Below are positions 1 through 6,566 of a stretch of 12,239 bases of DNA, in pieces (position 1 is the first letter of the stretch; every line of letters starts with the position of its first letter). The translations under genes were made by a program, and so were the position numbers. The notes under the pieces were generated by a model. It saw nothing but the letters and a program-made list of their open reading frames with translations. It had not been told where the DNA came from and ran no database searches. Location: NCBI GenBank assembly GCA_012719815.1, contig JAAXZP010000416.1, positions 1 to 12,239 of the forward strand. The letters run 5' to 3'. Source of the DNA: Christensenellaceae bacterium. Lineage in GTDB: Bacteria > Bacillota > Clostridia > Christensenellales > SZUA-584.

Positions 1-313
1 CCGTAGCAGTCGGGAGCGATGCCGGATTAGCCAGTTTTGCAAATGTATCGCCGGTGCGCTTGTAGATAGTAATATAAGGGCTATTGGCATGCGCAACCGC
101 TAAATACACCCCATCGGCTGAAAATGAACAGCCAAACGCCACACCGGCCGGGAGCGTGTTGGGGTTGTTCAATTTTGTGTATACGCCGTTACTCTTTTTG
201 TAGATTGCTATGTACGGACTGCTACTTAGTGCCACGGCAAAATAACGCCCGTCCGCAGAAAAAGCGCACTTTTTTGCCGAACTTGATATTGTTTCCGGGC
301 TGAATGGTATCAT
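1..313 (-). CDS. beta-propeller (WD40-like) repeat protein, 5' part only
   Basis: I read this gene directly because it runs off the left edge; 104 codons are visible, starting at ATG 313-311. The start overlaps the tape measure stop as ATGA, and AGGAGGG lies eight bases upstream, so the start is well supported. The protein shows two copies of a repeat about 46-48 residues long, each with a Cys-x-Phe-Ser-Ala-Asp-Gly turn, then an Ala-Val-Ala strand, then Ser-Pro-Tyr-Ile-x-Ile-Tyr-Lys. This is the look of WD40/YVTN-like propeller blades, which in phages usually occur in tail-tip or host-contact proteins. No signal peptide or membrane segment is seen. Its place directly after the tape measure, where a distal tail protein is normally found, suggests a tail or adsorption role, but that is inference. 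The number of blades and the C-terminal part are unknown. Confidence 0.75.
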   Translation of the reverse strand, partial: MIPFSPETISSSAKKCAFSADGRYFAVALSSSPYIAIYKKSNGVYTKLNNPNTLPAGVAFGCSFSADGVYLAVAHANSPYITIYKRTGDTFAKLANPASLPTAT

Positions 314-1971
314 AAGTAATTCCCTCCTGCGCGAGCAGTCTGCCGCGCCGCTTCACTCGCTTCAACAAGCCGCAAAATCCGCAAATAGTTCTCCGAATCC
401 GGATATACGTTCAGCTGACCGATCACCGTGCTCTCGTTTCGATTGCTGATGCTGGGCGCAGCTGCCATAGCAGCGGACATATCCGCCGGATAAATGCGGG
501 TGCCGACAGGCAAGTCAATAAGCTCGGGACCGAGCTCTCCGACCCAAGTACGGCCACCGCGCCAAAAGCTTGTACCGCGGGCGTTGTTCCCCTTGATGTA
601 TTTGTTGTACCACTCTTCGTCCGTCAGGTCGTCATCAGATGGCCCCAGCGCTACAGTGGTGGTGGGCGCCGTAGTGATAGCATTGTAATATCCGTATTTT
701 TCAAGCGTCTTGTCGACCTGCGCCTTGCCCGCCTGGTATGTACTACCCTGGGTGGAGAATGGTTTTGTGATCATATTGAGATACGTTTGAAAATCTCCGC
801 CCTTTCCGAGCAGCCATTTGATGCCCTCGACTATCAATCCGATCAAGCCGACGATGATGGACAGTGCGTCCGCGATAACCCCCAGAGCGATAGCCAGTCC
901 ACCTGAGAGCAGCTCAATCAACGGCCCAAGAAGCTCCATCAATGTGCTGATCAGAGGCGTGAGCGTCTTCATGATCTCCAGTATGGGCGGCAGTATGGCC
1001 TGCGCGATCTCCGCTGCAACAGGCAGCAGAGCACTCAGCAGCTCGATAACGATTGGCAAGATATCAGCGATAGAATCACTGAGCAGCTCGGCGATCATCC
1101 CGAGCGCCTCCCCCAGCTTGTCCAGCGTGCCGTCTTCGGCCATCTTCTCAAACGCGGCGTGCAGCTTAGGCACCGCGACGTCGTTGAATGCCTTGAGCAC
1201 GGGCTGTAAAGCAGGGAGCAGGGTCTCACCGAAGCTGGCCGCCAACCCGTCCACGTTCATCTGCGCGGTACGCAGCTGGTTCGCCCACTCATCCGCTGTG
1301 CGCGCAAAGTCGCCCTGGGCGTCCGCCGTCACGCTCAGCAGGTAGTTATACCGTAGCGTGACCTTCTCAGCTTCAGTCATCTCCTCATAAGCCTTGGTGA
1401 TGCCCTGCGAAAGTGCATATGCCTCGAGGTTCGCCACGGACATATTGATGCCGAGCTGCTTGAGCGGCTCCGTCTCCCCGGCAATACCGCTCCGGATTTT
1501 CTGCCACGCCGTATCATGGTCGAGGTTATAGAACGATGCCATGTCACCTGCAAGACCGGCGAGGCTCATACTCATTTCAAGCACCTGCTCATCCGCCACC
1601 TGCATGCTCTTGAGCATCGCACCCACGGAGCCTGTGAACTCCTTGGCCTGCAACTCTGAGAGACCGAACGCCGCGCCCGCCGATTTGGCGAACTCATTTA
1701 TGTTCTCTGCACCATCGCCAAACGTTACGTCGACAACATTCTGGACCTCTCGCAAGTCAGACGCAAGCTCTATCCCACGTTTACCGATGCCAACCAGAGC
1801 CGCGCCCGCGGCAGCCAGAGCGCCCGCAATCGCGGTGCCAATACCCTTGGCGATTCCAGCCAGGCGGGAGCCGAAGCCTTTAACCTTTTGTTCAGCCTCG
1901 GTGTTGGCCTTATCGACGCCGGACGTATCACCGACGTACTTAAATACAACTTTGCCATCTTCTCCTGCCAA
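310..1971 (-). CDS. tail tape measure protein
   Basis: This 553-residue protein sets tail length and is thought to help DNA cross the membrane. The start is TTG (1971-1969) with GAGGTGA six bases upstream, two bases after the Gp15 stop. Residues 35-63 form a Gly/Ala-rich hydrophobic stretch. Residues 150-187 hold the segment around Gly-Glu-Thr-Glu-Pro-Leu-Lys-Gln-Leu-Gly-Ile that recurs in phage minor tail/tape measure proteins of the PhageMin_Tail type. Residues 299-390 are a long run of hydrophobic helices. Residues 475-495 carry the Gly-Glu-x-Gly-Pro-Glu-x-x-x-Leu-Pro-x-Gly motif typical of tape measure C-termini. It is short for this family; at about 1.5 angstrom per residue, a tail near 80 nm would be expected. 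Position after the chaperone pair agrees with the call. Confidence 0.93.
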   Translation of the reverse strand: MAGEDGKVVFKYVGDTSGVDKANTEAEQKVKGFGSRLAGIAKGIGTAIAGALAAAGAALVGIGKRGIELASDLREVQNVVDVTFGDGAENINEFAKSAGAAFGLSELQAKEFTGSVGAMLKSMQVADEQVLEMSMSLAGLAGDMASFYNLDHDTAWQKIRSGIAGETEPLKQLGINMSVANLEAYALSQGITKAYEEMTEAEKVTLRYNYLLSVTADAQGDFARTADEWANQLRTAQMNVDGLAASFGETLLPALQPVLKAFNDVAVPKLHAAFEKMAEDGTLDKLGEALGMIAELLSDSIADILPIVIELLSALLPVAAEIAQAILPPILEIMKTLTPLISTLMELLGPLIELLSGGLAIALGVIADALSIIVGLIGLIVEGIKWLLGKGGDFQTYLNMITKPFSTQGSTYQAGKAQVDKTLEKYGYYNAITTAPTTTVALGPSDDDLTDEEWYNKYIKGNNARGTSFWRGGRTWVGELGPELIDLPVGTRIYPADMSAAMAAAPSISNRNESTVIGQLNVYPDSENYLRILRLVEASEAARQTARAGGNYL

Positions 1972-1973
1972 AC

Positions 1974-2591
1974 CTAATCACCTCTCTTTGCACGACTTAC
2001 CAGTGCTGCCCCAAACCGATCAAGCCCCGCTTGCAGGTTTGCCTGTGCTTCTTCTTCGCTGAGCTCGATAGCATAATACTGCTTTGCCTCGATCAGCTTT
2101 TTGATTTGATCCGCGTTATACTTATCAGGTACCGGCAGATCACACCTCCGGATACCCATAACCTCGCGTATTTTCGTGCTCTCCGGAAGCGCCTGGAACA
2201 ACGCCAGGAATACACGCCAATCCAGACGTCCGCGCTGCTTAATCAAATCAATGCCGTATGCCTGGAGAAATGCCGCATATATCAGCGGCGCGTCCTGCGT
2301 CCAGTCCAGCACACGTGGCTCTCCTGGCTTCACCGGCCGCGTCTTCGGGCTGAGAAACTCTGCGCTGATACGGCTGAGCAGCTCCGACAGTTTTCCGAAT
2401 GGTAAACGTCGGGCCGCCTGGCGCCCAACCAGCAGTTCCACCGCCAGCTGGACGCGCTGCGCAGGAGTGAACAGCGGATCGCGCTGCACTTCGAATACAC
2501 GCAGCACGTTGTCAAATGCCAGATTGAGACGGTACCTGCGCCCCTCGAAATGGATATACTGCTGCAGCGGCCGCGTGAGCGTAAATTTCAT
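1974..2591 (-). CDS. Gp15-family tail assembly protein (second chaperone frame)
   Basis: This 205-residue protein resembles the bacteriophage Gp15 family, first named from Listeria phage A118. The family sits between the first tail chaperone and the tape measure, where lambda encodes the T part of gpG-T. Visible traits are an N-terminal basic segment, the block Asn-Leu-Ala-Phe-Asp-Asn-Val-Leu-Arg-Val-Phe (residues 23-33), and a central part with Leu-Asp-Trp and Tyr-Gly-Ile-Asp-Leu (about 94-127). A helical tail of acidic and Ala-rich residues ends in a basic patch. The ATG overlaps the upstream stop as ATGA and has only a weak AGGA upstream, so translation probably depends on coupling or on ribosome slippage from the upstream gene. 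By analogy it would hold the tape measure protein during tail tube assembly. Family call is good; the chaperone role is by position. Confidence 0.85.
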   Translation of the reverse strand: MKFTLTRPLQQYIHFEGRRYRLNLAFDNVLRVFEVQRDPLFTPAQRVQLAVELLVGRQAARRLPFGKLSELLSRISAEFLSPKTRPVKPGEPRVLDWTQDAPLIYAAFLQAYGIDLIKQRGRLDWRVFLALFQALPESTKIREVMGIRRCDLPVPDKYNADQIKKLIEAKQYYAIELSEEEAQANLQAGLDRFGAALVSRAKRGD

Positions 2592-2598
2592 TTTCCAA
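2587..2598 (-). promoter_or_regulatory. possible -1 slippage site at the chaperone stop codon
   Basis: The upstream reading frame ends GGA AAA TGA. A lysine tRNA on AAA could move back one base and pair perfectly with the AAA formed by the last A of GGA. It would then read on into ATG AAA TTT, the exact frame of the Gp15 gene. Tail chaperone pairs in many long-tailed phages use such -1 slippage to make a fused product, but this is not the classical X-XXY-YYZ heptamer, and simple ATGA stop-start coupling explains the layout equally well. Confidence 0.3.
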
Positions 2599-3010
2599 AT
2601 ATCCTGCGCCGGGCAGCTTTGCGATAAGCTTTGCGTGCCTGCCGCTGCATCTCGGTAGTGGCCTGATCGATTTTCGGCTTAATCACACCAATAAGGTACG
2701 GCGTGATCCAGCTGCTCATTTCGATGCGGTTGCCTTCGTAAAACGCGAGTATCTTCTCGGTATTCTCCTTACCCAGCAGCACGGTCATGAGCCCCGTGAT
2801 GGCGTCTCCGAACTGTTCCAGCGCTGCCTTGATACTATCCAAGTCCTTGTTCTGTTGTGCTTTTCTGACGGCTTTCTGGGCTTCAGTAATACTCGCCATG
2901 GCGACGCGGTAATCCCGCACTATCTCCTCAGGCGCGATAACAATATCTAAAACCTCGTCACCGAGTTTCAGTTGCTCGATGATCTTGACGGATCTCCTGA
3001 GTTCGTACAT
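2588..3010 (-). CDS. tail assembly chaperone-like protein (gpG position)
   Basis: The gene codes for 140 residues and lies between the tail tube gene and the Gp15 gene, the usual place of the first tail assembly chaperone. The start ATG (3010-3008) has GAGG six bases upstream and a stronger GGAGG farther back. The N-terminal 30 residues look like a beta-rich segment containing Leu-Gly-Asp-Glu-Val-Leu-Asp-Ile. Residues 38-95 are helical and charged. The last 25 residues are very basic, with several Lys-Ala and Arg-Arg-Arg steps. The upstream terminator at 3034-3064 separates it from the tail tube gene, so it is probably made in smaller amounts. I recognise the position and general form, not a strong sequence signature. 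Confidence 0.72.
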   Translation of the reverse strand: MYELRRSVKIIEQLKLGDEVLDIVIAPEEIVRDYRVAMASITEAQKAVRKAQQNKDLDSIKAALEQFGDAITGLMTVLLGKENTEKILAFYEGNRIEMSSWITPYLIGVIKPKIDQATTEMQRQARKAYRKAARRRIFGK

Positions 3011-3033
3011 GGCTTTCCTCGCTTTCCTCCTAC

Positions 3034-3064
3034 AAAAAAGAGGAGCGGTTGCGCCCGCTCCTCT
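3034..3064 (-). terminator. intrinsic terminator between tail tube and chaperone genes
   Basis: On the minus strand a perfect ten-base-pair stem (arms 3055-3064 and 3039-3048, AGAGGAGCGG pairing with CCGCTCCTCT) closes a six-base loop (3049-3054). It is followed at once by a run of T (3038-3034, six counting the last stem base). It sits 18 bases after the tail tube stop and 24 bases before the chaperone start. It has all parts of a factor-independent terminator and most likely lowers expression of the tail genes beyond it relative to the abundant tail tube protein. Confidence 0.88.
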
Positions 3065-3081
3065 CTCATCCGTGTATCAGC

Positions 3082-3807
3082 TTACGACGCCGATGTGACG
3101 ATAGCCTTGCCGGCTTTCTTAACCTTGTTGGTCGCAGTCTCAACCTCGGCAATCACGATCTGATGACCAGTTGCCGCCGCGATGTTCGCCGTGCCGTTCC
3201 AGGATGTCCAGCCTGTAGTCAGCACTTCATCATACTGCGGCAGATCAACGTTCGCGCCGGTCTTGTACTTGTAGCTGTGCGATACTTCGATTATCGGGTT
3301 GACATAGATCGCAGTGTTGCCTGAGTCCGTACCCGGCACGCTCACGACGGTGAGCGGCTCGAGATAGATGCCGGCCAGCGCCTGCGGGGCCCCGTTGCCG
3401 TGAAATGTCACGCTGACCGCCGCGGGCTGGTTCGCCGCGCCGCCCGATTGATTGATATTCGCGAGCGTAACGGGCCAGTCCACAAGCGGCACGCCGTCCC
3501 TGGATACCCTTAGCGTTGTTTTCCGCGCGCTGCCGAAATTGTAGCGCACGTCGTCGCTGAAAATGTAGTCCTGCGCGGGATCGCCCACGACGCGCACACC
3601 GGTCAATGTCATGACCATCTGTCCGCCGGTGACCTCCGTGCTGCCCCAGCCGCCGTCACCAAAATGCGACGCCTGGTATAGCACTTCGTTCAGGCTTTCT
3701 GCGAGATCTGAAAACCCTTTTGCGAGCTCCGCGAACGTCGGCACTCCGGTGCCCGGTGTGATGTCGATCTCAAACTTATAGTGATAATTCAACACAATAT
3801 CTGGCAA
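3082..3807 (-). CDS. major tail tube protein with appended C-terminal domain
   Basis: The frame stays open to 3864 and would overlap the previous gene by 52 bases. AAAGGAG (in the last codons of the previous gene) lies ten bases ahead of TTG 3807-3805, which I take as the start, giving 241 residues. GTG 3816-3814, which overlaps the previous stop as GTGA, is possible but its ribosome site would be too close. Residues 1-155 look like a phage tail tube domain, with a Leu-Asn-Glu-Val-Leu-Tyr-Gln and Gly-Asp-Gly-Gly-Trp-Gly-Ser segment, followed by beta-rich sequence. From about residue 160 on, a second beta-rich unit follows, with a Tyr-Lys-Tyr-Lys segment, a Trp-Thr-x-Trp-Asn-Gly turn and an Ala-Thr-Gly-His-x-Ile-x-Ile strand; such small domains are often displayed on the tail surface. 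Order after the tail terminator gene and a terminator just downstream fit a highly expressed tail protein. Confidence 0.87.
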   Translation of the reverse strand: MPDIVLNYHYKFEIDITPGTGVPTFAELAKGFSDLAESLNEVLYQASHFGDGGWGSTEVTGGQMVMTLTGVRVVGDPAQDYIFSDDVRYNFGSARKTTLRVSRDGVPLVDWPVTLANINQSGGAANQPAAVSVTFHGNGAPQALAGIYLEPLTVVSVPGTDSGNTAIYVNPIIEVSHSYKYKTGANVDLPQYDEVLTTGWTSWNGTANIAAATGHQIVIAEVETATNKVKKAGKAIVTSAS

Positions 3808-3812
3808 TTTAT

Positions 3813-4211
3813 TCACACTCCTTTGATATAGAATCTGACCGTCAGTATGCTGCCATATAGCCACTGCCGCGAGCCGCTTTCTTCACGCCCGATGTAATTC
3901 GGCGATGTGGATGTCTCAATGCTCAGTATCTGCCAGTCGTCCGTCTTGGGGTAATCCGTCATCCGAGTCAGCCCCGTGTGTATGCTCGACAGCGCTGTCA
4001 GCAGCGTCTTCAGGTTACTGTGTTTACCGTTCAGCACTATGCTGGCGCTGTATTCCGCGCCCCGATCCAGATATTGCTCCGTCTGGTAGCCCGGACCGGG
4101 ATACATCGCCAAACCGTTCTCTGTCGGCATCGCACCGTTTGCGATGGATGTGTAAGGCGTAGCATATGATTCGGCCAGTTCCTTGACTTTCGCGAATACC
4201 TGATCAAACAC
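3813..4211 (-). CDS. minor capsid / tail terminator protein (Minor_capsid_3-like)
   Basis: A 132-residue protein starting with GTG (4211-4209). The ribosome site GGAGGTG is built into the last codons of the preceding gene, so the two are tightly coupled. The sequence resembles the Minor_capsid_3 family: a helical start, then a Gly-Leu-Ala-Met-Tyr-Pro-Gly-Pro-Gly loop (residues 33-41), a beta strand rich in Tyr/Ser/Ile, then an Asp-Trp-Gln-Ile-Leu-Ser-Ile-Glu-Thr strand and a closing strand ending in Phe-Tyr-Ile-Lys. In phages with this gene order the protein in this slot caps the tail tube or joins it to the head. The family call rests on remembered pattern and position; a precise structural role is inferred. 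Confidence 0.8.
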   Translation of the reverse strand: MFDQVFAKVKELAESYATPYTSIANGAMPTENGLAMYPGPGYQTEQYLDRGAEYSASIVLNGKHSNLKTLLTALSSIHTGLTRMTDYPKTDDWQILSIETSTSPNYIGREESGSRQWLYGSILTVRFYIKGV

Positions 4212-4213
4212 AG

Positions 4214-4567
4214 CTACACCTCCGACATGGCGACTTTTTCAAGAATACGGTTATACTTGGCGCGGTTTTCCGCAAACCCCCGATGCCCCCACATTAACGA
4301 CGCATTGGGATTAACGTCGAGGGACGGTGTGCCGGTGTAATACATCTTTTTGGCGTAAGGCGTATCCCACACCAGCTCACCTTCTTCTAACCGGCTCGCG
4401 CGTAACGAGGAGCGAATCAGCTCGCCGGTATCCATGCGGGCATAATAGTTGGCATCTTTAAGCGCTTCGTTTGCCACCGCGGCAATGCCTTTTTTACTGG
4501 CGGCTTCAACCCGGGCCATCAGAGCCGCTTTGTCGAAATGGAGCTCGACCGTGACACCGTTACTCAT
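4214..4567 (-). CDS. minor capsid / neck protein (Minor_capsid_2-like)
   Basis: I start this gene at ATG 4567-4565 (117 residues) rather than at 4630. The longer form would overlap the previous gene by 44 bases, and the family alignment begins at the Val-Glu-Leu-His-Phe segment. The ribosome site is unusual, only a GGGGGG run about ten bases upstream. The protein has a helical N-terminal half, with the Asp-Thr-Gly-Glu-Leu-x-x-Ser-Ser turn near residues 46-54, and then Trp-Asp-Thr-Pro-Tyr-Ala-Lys-x-x-Tyr-Tyr, a hallmark of Minor_capsid_2 and related HK97 gp10-like neck proteins. These join the head completion proteins to the tail. The end of the gene contains the ribosome site of its neighbour. 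Confidence 0.85.
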   Translation of the reverse strand: MSNGVTVELHFDKAALMARVEAASKKGIAAVANEALKDANYYARMDTGELIRSSLRASRLEEGELVWDTPYAKKMYYTGTPSLDVNPNASLMWGHRGFAENRAKYNRILEKVAMSEV

Positions 4568-4586
4568 AGCCGCTCGGCCCCCCGAT

Positions 4587-4931
4587 TTAACAAAGTTCGA
4601 CCTCCCAGTGATGAGCCCGACCCGCGTCAAACAACGGTTCGGTACCGCCCACCACCGTGTATGTCGCGCCGCCCGTGCGGATGATCTGATCGCCGATGGC
4701 GAACGACACGCCGCGCGGGCCGCTATTGCGGCAGTCGAAAAACATGATCGCCGACAGTTGGATCTGTTGATTGTCCTTGGTCATCCCCAGCCTCGATGTC
4801 GGCTCAAAGCGCACGTGCGAGAGCGTCCGGCTGGACGGCCATGCGCGTGCGCCAGTATCGTCTTCTGTGGGCGTGCCGTATTTGTGCGTCGCGCTGTGCG
4901 GCAGTAAATAGCGCGGTATCGGTCTTGTCAT
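4587..4931 (-). CDS. minor capsid / head closure protein (Minor_capsid_1-like)
   Basis: This gene gives 114 residues and starts at ATG 4931-4929, which shares a base with the previous stop (TAATG). AGGGGG lies eight bases upstream. The sequence follows the Minor_capsid_1 pattern: an N-terminal Leu-Pro-His-Ser segment, a strand with His-Val-Arg-Phe-Glu-Pro (residues 40-45), a central Ala-Ile-Met-Phe-Phe-Asp-Cys-Arg-Asn strand, a Gly-Asp-x-Ile loop and a final Pro-Leu-Phe-Asp stretch before His-His-Trp-Glu-Val. Proteins in this slot act as the stopper that closes the filled head, the counterpart of SPP1 gp16. That role is inferred from order. Confidence 0.83.
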   Translation of the reverse strand: MTRPIPRYLLPHSATHKYGTPTEDDTGARAWPSSRTLSHVRFEPTSRLGMTKDNQQIQLSAIMFFDCRNSGPRGVSFAIGDQIIRTGGATYTVVGGTEPLFDAGRAHHWEVELC

Positions 4932-5347
4932 TAGCCTAACCCCCTATACATCAGGCCCGTGCGCCGCAGATACCCCTGCACCAAAGGCGACACAGGAACG
5001 CCGCCAATCGTCGGCATTGAGGACGTTAATCCGCCGGACTGGATGACGCGGACCGAGCTGAATTTGCCGACTGAGACACTCTGGGTATCCGCATCCGCGC
5101 CGAAGCCCTCCACCGTAGAGAGCCCGCCCTGGGCGAACATCGTCTGCACCTGGGCGCACGTCGCCTTTTTGACCGCTGCCTGTGTATCCGCATCGAGAGC
5201 AGAAAGCCCTCCGGCACGCGGTATACGGTCCAGCGTCAGCCTGTCGATGATATCGCTTGCGCGCTCAGCGAGCTCCGCAAATAACGTTGCGTCGATTGTC
5301 GTGTTTGGGGAGTATGCGCTGAAATCATCCTCGTCGATATAAGCCAT
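4931..5347 (-). CDS. head-tail connector / adaptor protein
   Basis: The frame is open to 5371, but AAAGGAGG lies nine bases ahead of ATG 5347-5345, which is the better start (138 residues; the protein then begins Met-Ala-Tyr-Ile-Asp). The upstream ATG at 5371 has only a poor ribosome site and overlaps the previous stop. Residues 1-75 are helical with many acidic residues, including a Leu-Phe-Ala-Glu-Leu-Ala-Glu-Arg-Ala-Ser-Asp-Ile-Ile-Asp helix. The second half is Gly/Ser/Val-rich with a basic Tyr-Leu-Arg-Arg-Thr end. This is how the small adaptor proteins bound under the portal (SPP1 gp15, HK97 gp6 type) look. The slot after the capsid gene agrees. Confidence 0.78.
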   Translation of the reverse strand: MAYIDEDDFSAYSPNTTIDATLFAELAERASDIIDRLTLDRIPRAGGLSALDADTQAAVKKATCAQVQTMFAQGGLSTVEGFGADADTQSVSVGKFSSVRVIQSGGLTSSMPTIGGVPVSPLVQGYLRRTGLMYRGLG

Positions 5348-5370
5348 GCCGGAGGGCCTCCTTTCACACA

Positions 5371-5580
5371 TTACTTTTCGCCCGCTTCCTTGGTTTTGCC
5401 GCCCTTACCCTTCGGCTCTTTGGGCGGCTCCGGAGGCGCGTCTTCGGATACCTCGTAACCCTTGCTCCGCATCCAGTCAGCGATATGCGGATCATCGGTC
5501 CTGCCAATGCCACCAGAAAACTGGACACCGGCCGTTACCCCGCTGTAATGACGTACGGGGGATCTCACAATGTAGCCCAT
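5371..5580 (-). CDS. small capsid-adjacent protein, YqbF-like
   Basis: The likely protein has 69 residues and starts at ATG 5580-5578. AAGGAGG lies five bases upstream and overlaps the capsid gene stop, so the longer form starting at 5619, inside the capsid gene, is unlikely. Residues 1-45 contain Tyr-Ser-Gly-Val-Thr-Ala-Gly-Val-x-Phe, a Gly-Ile-Gly turn and Trp-Met-Arg-Ser-Lys-Gly-Tyr-Glu-Val, which resembles the short YqbF-like domain found in many phage genomes just after the capsid gene. Residues 46-69 are a low-complexity tail of Pro, Glu, Gly and Lys. It may bind the capsid or its neighbours; I know no proven role. It is coupled closely with genes on both sides. Confidence 0.72.
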   Translation of the reverse strand: MGYIVRSPVRHYSGVTAGVQFSGGIGRTDDPHIADWMRSKGYEVSEDAPPEPPKEPKGKGGKTKEAGEK

Positions 5581-5590
5581 GGCTCCCTCC

Positions 5591-6547
5591 TTACGCGATC
5601 TTGATCTTGCGAAGCACACCAGCCGCGCGTGTGGCCTTGAGCGCCACGGCCGCGACCATCTCGACCTCGCCCGTCTTCACCGCACCGGAAGCAGTCATAT
5701 CGGGCAAATACACATTGACCAGGTCACTGCCCGACGGCGATACGCCATGCACCCCGTCCAGCGCGAAACGCGCGGCATATATCGCGGTCTCACCGGTTGC
5801 GGCGGCAGTCGCGATGATCGGGTTAGACGTACCGGGTTTGTCGCCCAGATCCATGAGCGGGATGCCCTGGTACTTGGTGACCGGCCGACCGAATGCATCG
5901 ACGTCACTGGTGCTGAAATAGCCGCTGCGCCGCGCAATGCCGTTCATAATTGCCAGCATGGCACGGTTCATCATCAGTGCGCTGGGCATACCGTCCATGG
6001 TGGCCAGCCACTTGTCCAGCGTGTCCATGAACAGGTGGAAATTAGCCGTGATGTTTTCGCTGGTGGACAGGTCAATCGCCGCCCCAGGTACGTGCTCCGT
6101 AGAGCTGCCCGTGACGGCTTTGTCGATACCGTCAAAATCCGTCGGTACAAGGCCCGAGTCGCCGTTGATGAACAGGTCGGCGAAGAGGGCGCGCGTCGCC
6201 GCAGACTTCTGAGCAACCTGGAACGGAATGTGCTCGACAACCTGCTTCTGGTTATTAGCGATTACGCGGTCCACCTGGAAGCTGCCGCCGAATATCTTGA
6301 GATTGACAGTGACCTGCGTGGTCACAGTTTCCTGCGGTACATATTCGGCGTTGATCGCCCTCGACGCTGCGGTTGGCAACGTAGTTACACGGTTATAGCT
6401 GTAGGCCAGCGTCGAACCGCCCTGCGGAAGCACTGTGTTGTCGAATACCAGCATATCCAGAAGCGGCGACTTCCGGAATTCATCAATGACACACTGCGTC
6501 AGTTTGTCCTGTCTCAACTGCTTAGCCTGTTCAAGCGTAATAGGCAT
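5591..6547 (-). CDS. major capsid protein
   Basis: This 318-residue protein lies directly after the scaffold gene and is the main shell protein. AAGGTAGG lies upstream of ATG 6547-6545. The sequence looks like the HK97-fold capsid proteins of Firmicutes phages. There is an N-terminal arm with Glu-Gln-Ala-Lys-Gln-Leu-Arg, then Ser-Pro-Leu-Leu-Asp-Met-Leu-Val-Phe-Asp and Ala-Tyr-Ser-Tyr-Asn-Arg. Next come the Ala-Ile-Asn-Ala-Glu-Tyr-Val-Pro and Leu-Lys-Ile-Phe-Gly-Gly-Ser-Phe-Gln-Val-Asp-Arg-Val segments (about 64-97). A helix-rich middle (about 100-215) and a Gly-Ile-Pro-Leu-Met-Asp-Leu-Gly-Asp strand (about 227-235) precede the final beta domain. No protease gene and no extra N-terminal delta domain are visible, consistent with a separate scaffold protein. 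Confidence 0.92.
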   Translation of the reverse strand: MPITLEQAKQLRQDKLTQCVIDEFRKSPLLDMLVFDNTVLPQGGSTLAYSYNRVTTLPTAASRAINAEYVPQETVTTQVTVNLKIFGGSFQVDRVIANNQKQVVEHIPFQVAQKSAATRALFADLFINGDSGLVPTDFDGIDKAVTGSSTEHVPGAAIDLSTSENITANFHLFMDTLDKWLATMDGMPSALMMNRAMLAIMNGIARRSGYFSTSDVDAFGRPVTKYQGIPLMDLGDKPGTSNPIIATAAATGETAIYAARFALDGVHGVSPSGSDLVNVYLPDMTASGAVKTGEVEMVAAVALKATRAAGVLRKIKIA

Positions 6548-6566
6548 ATCATCTACCTACCTTTCG

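Noticed and set aside
818..2062. Two plus-strand open frames opposite the tape measure gene
   Set aside because: Their Ser/Ala/Pro-rich composition is that expected opposite an Ala/Leu/Glu-rich coding strand, with no ribosome sites or domains.
4568..4630. Longer start for the Minor_capsid_2-like gene
   Set aside because: It would overlap the previous gene by 44 bases and add residues not matching the family; the inner ATG at 4567 gives normal length.
5581..5619. Longer start for the small protein after the capsid gene
   Set aside because: The 13 added residues overlap the capsid gene end and lack a ribosome site, while AAGGAGG sits five bases before the inner ATG at 5580.
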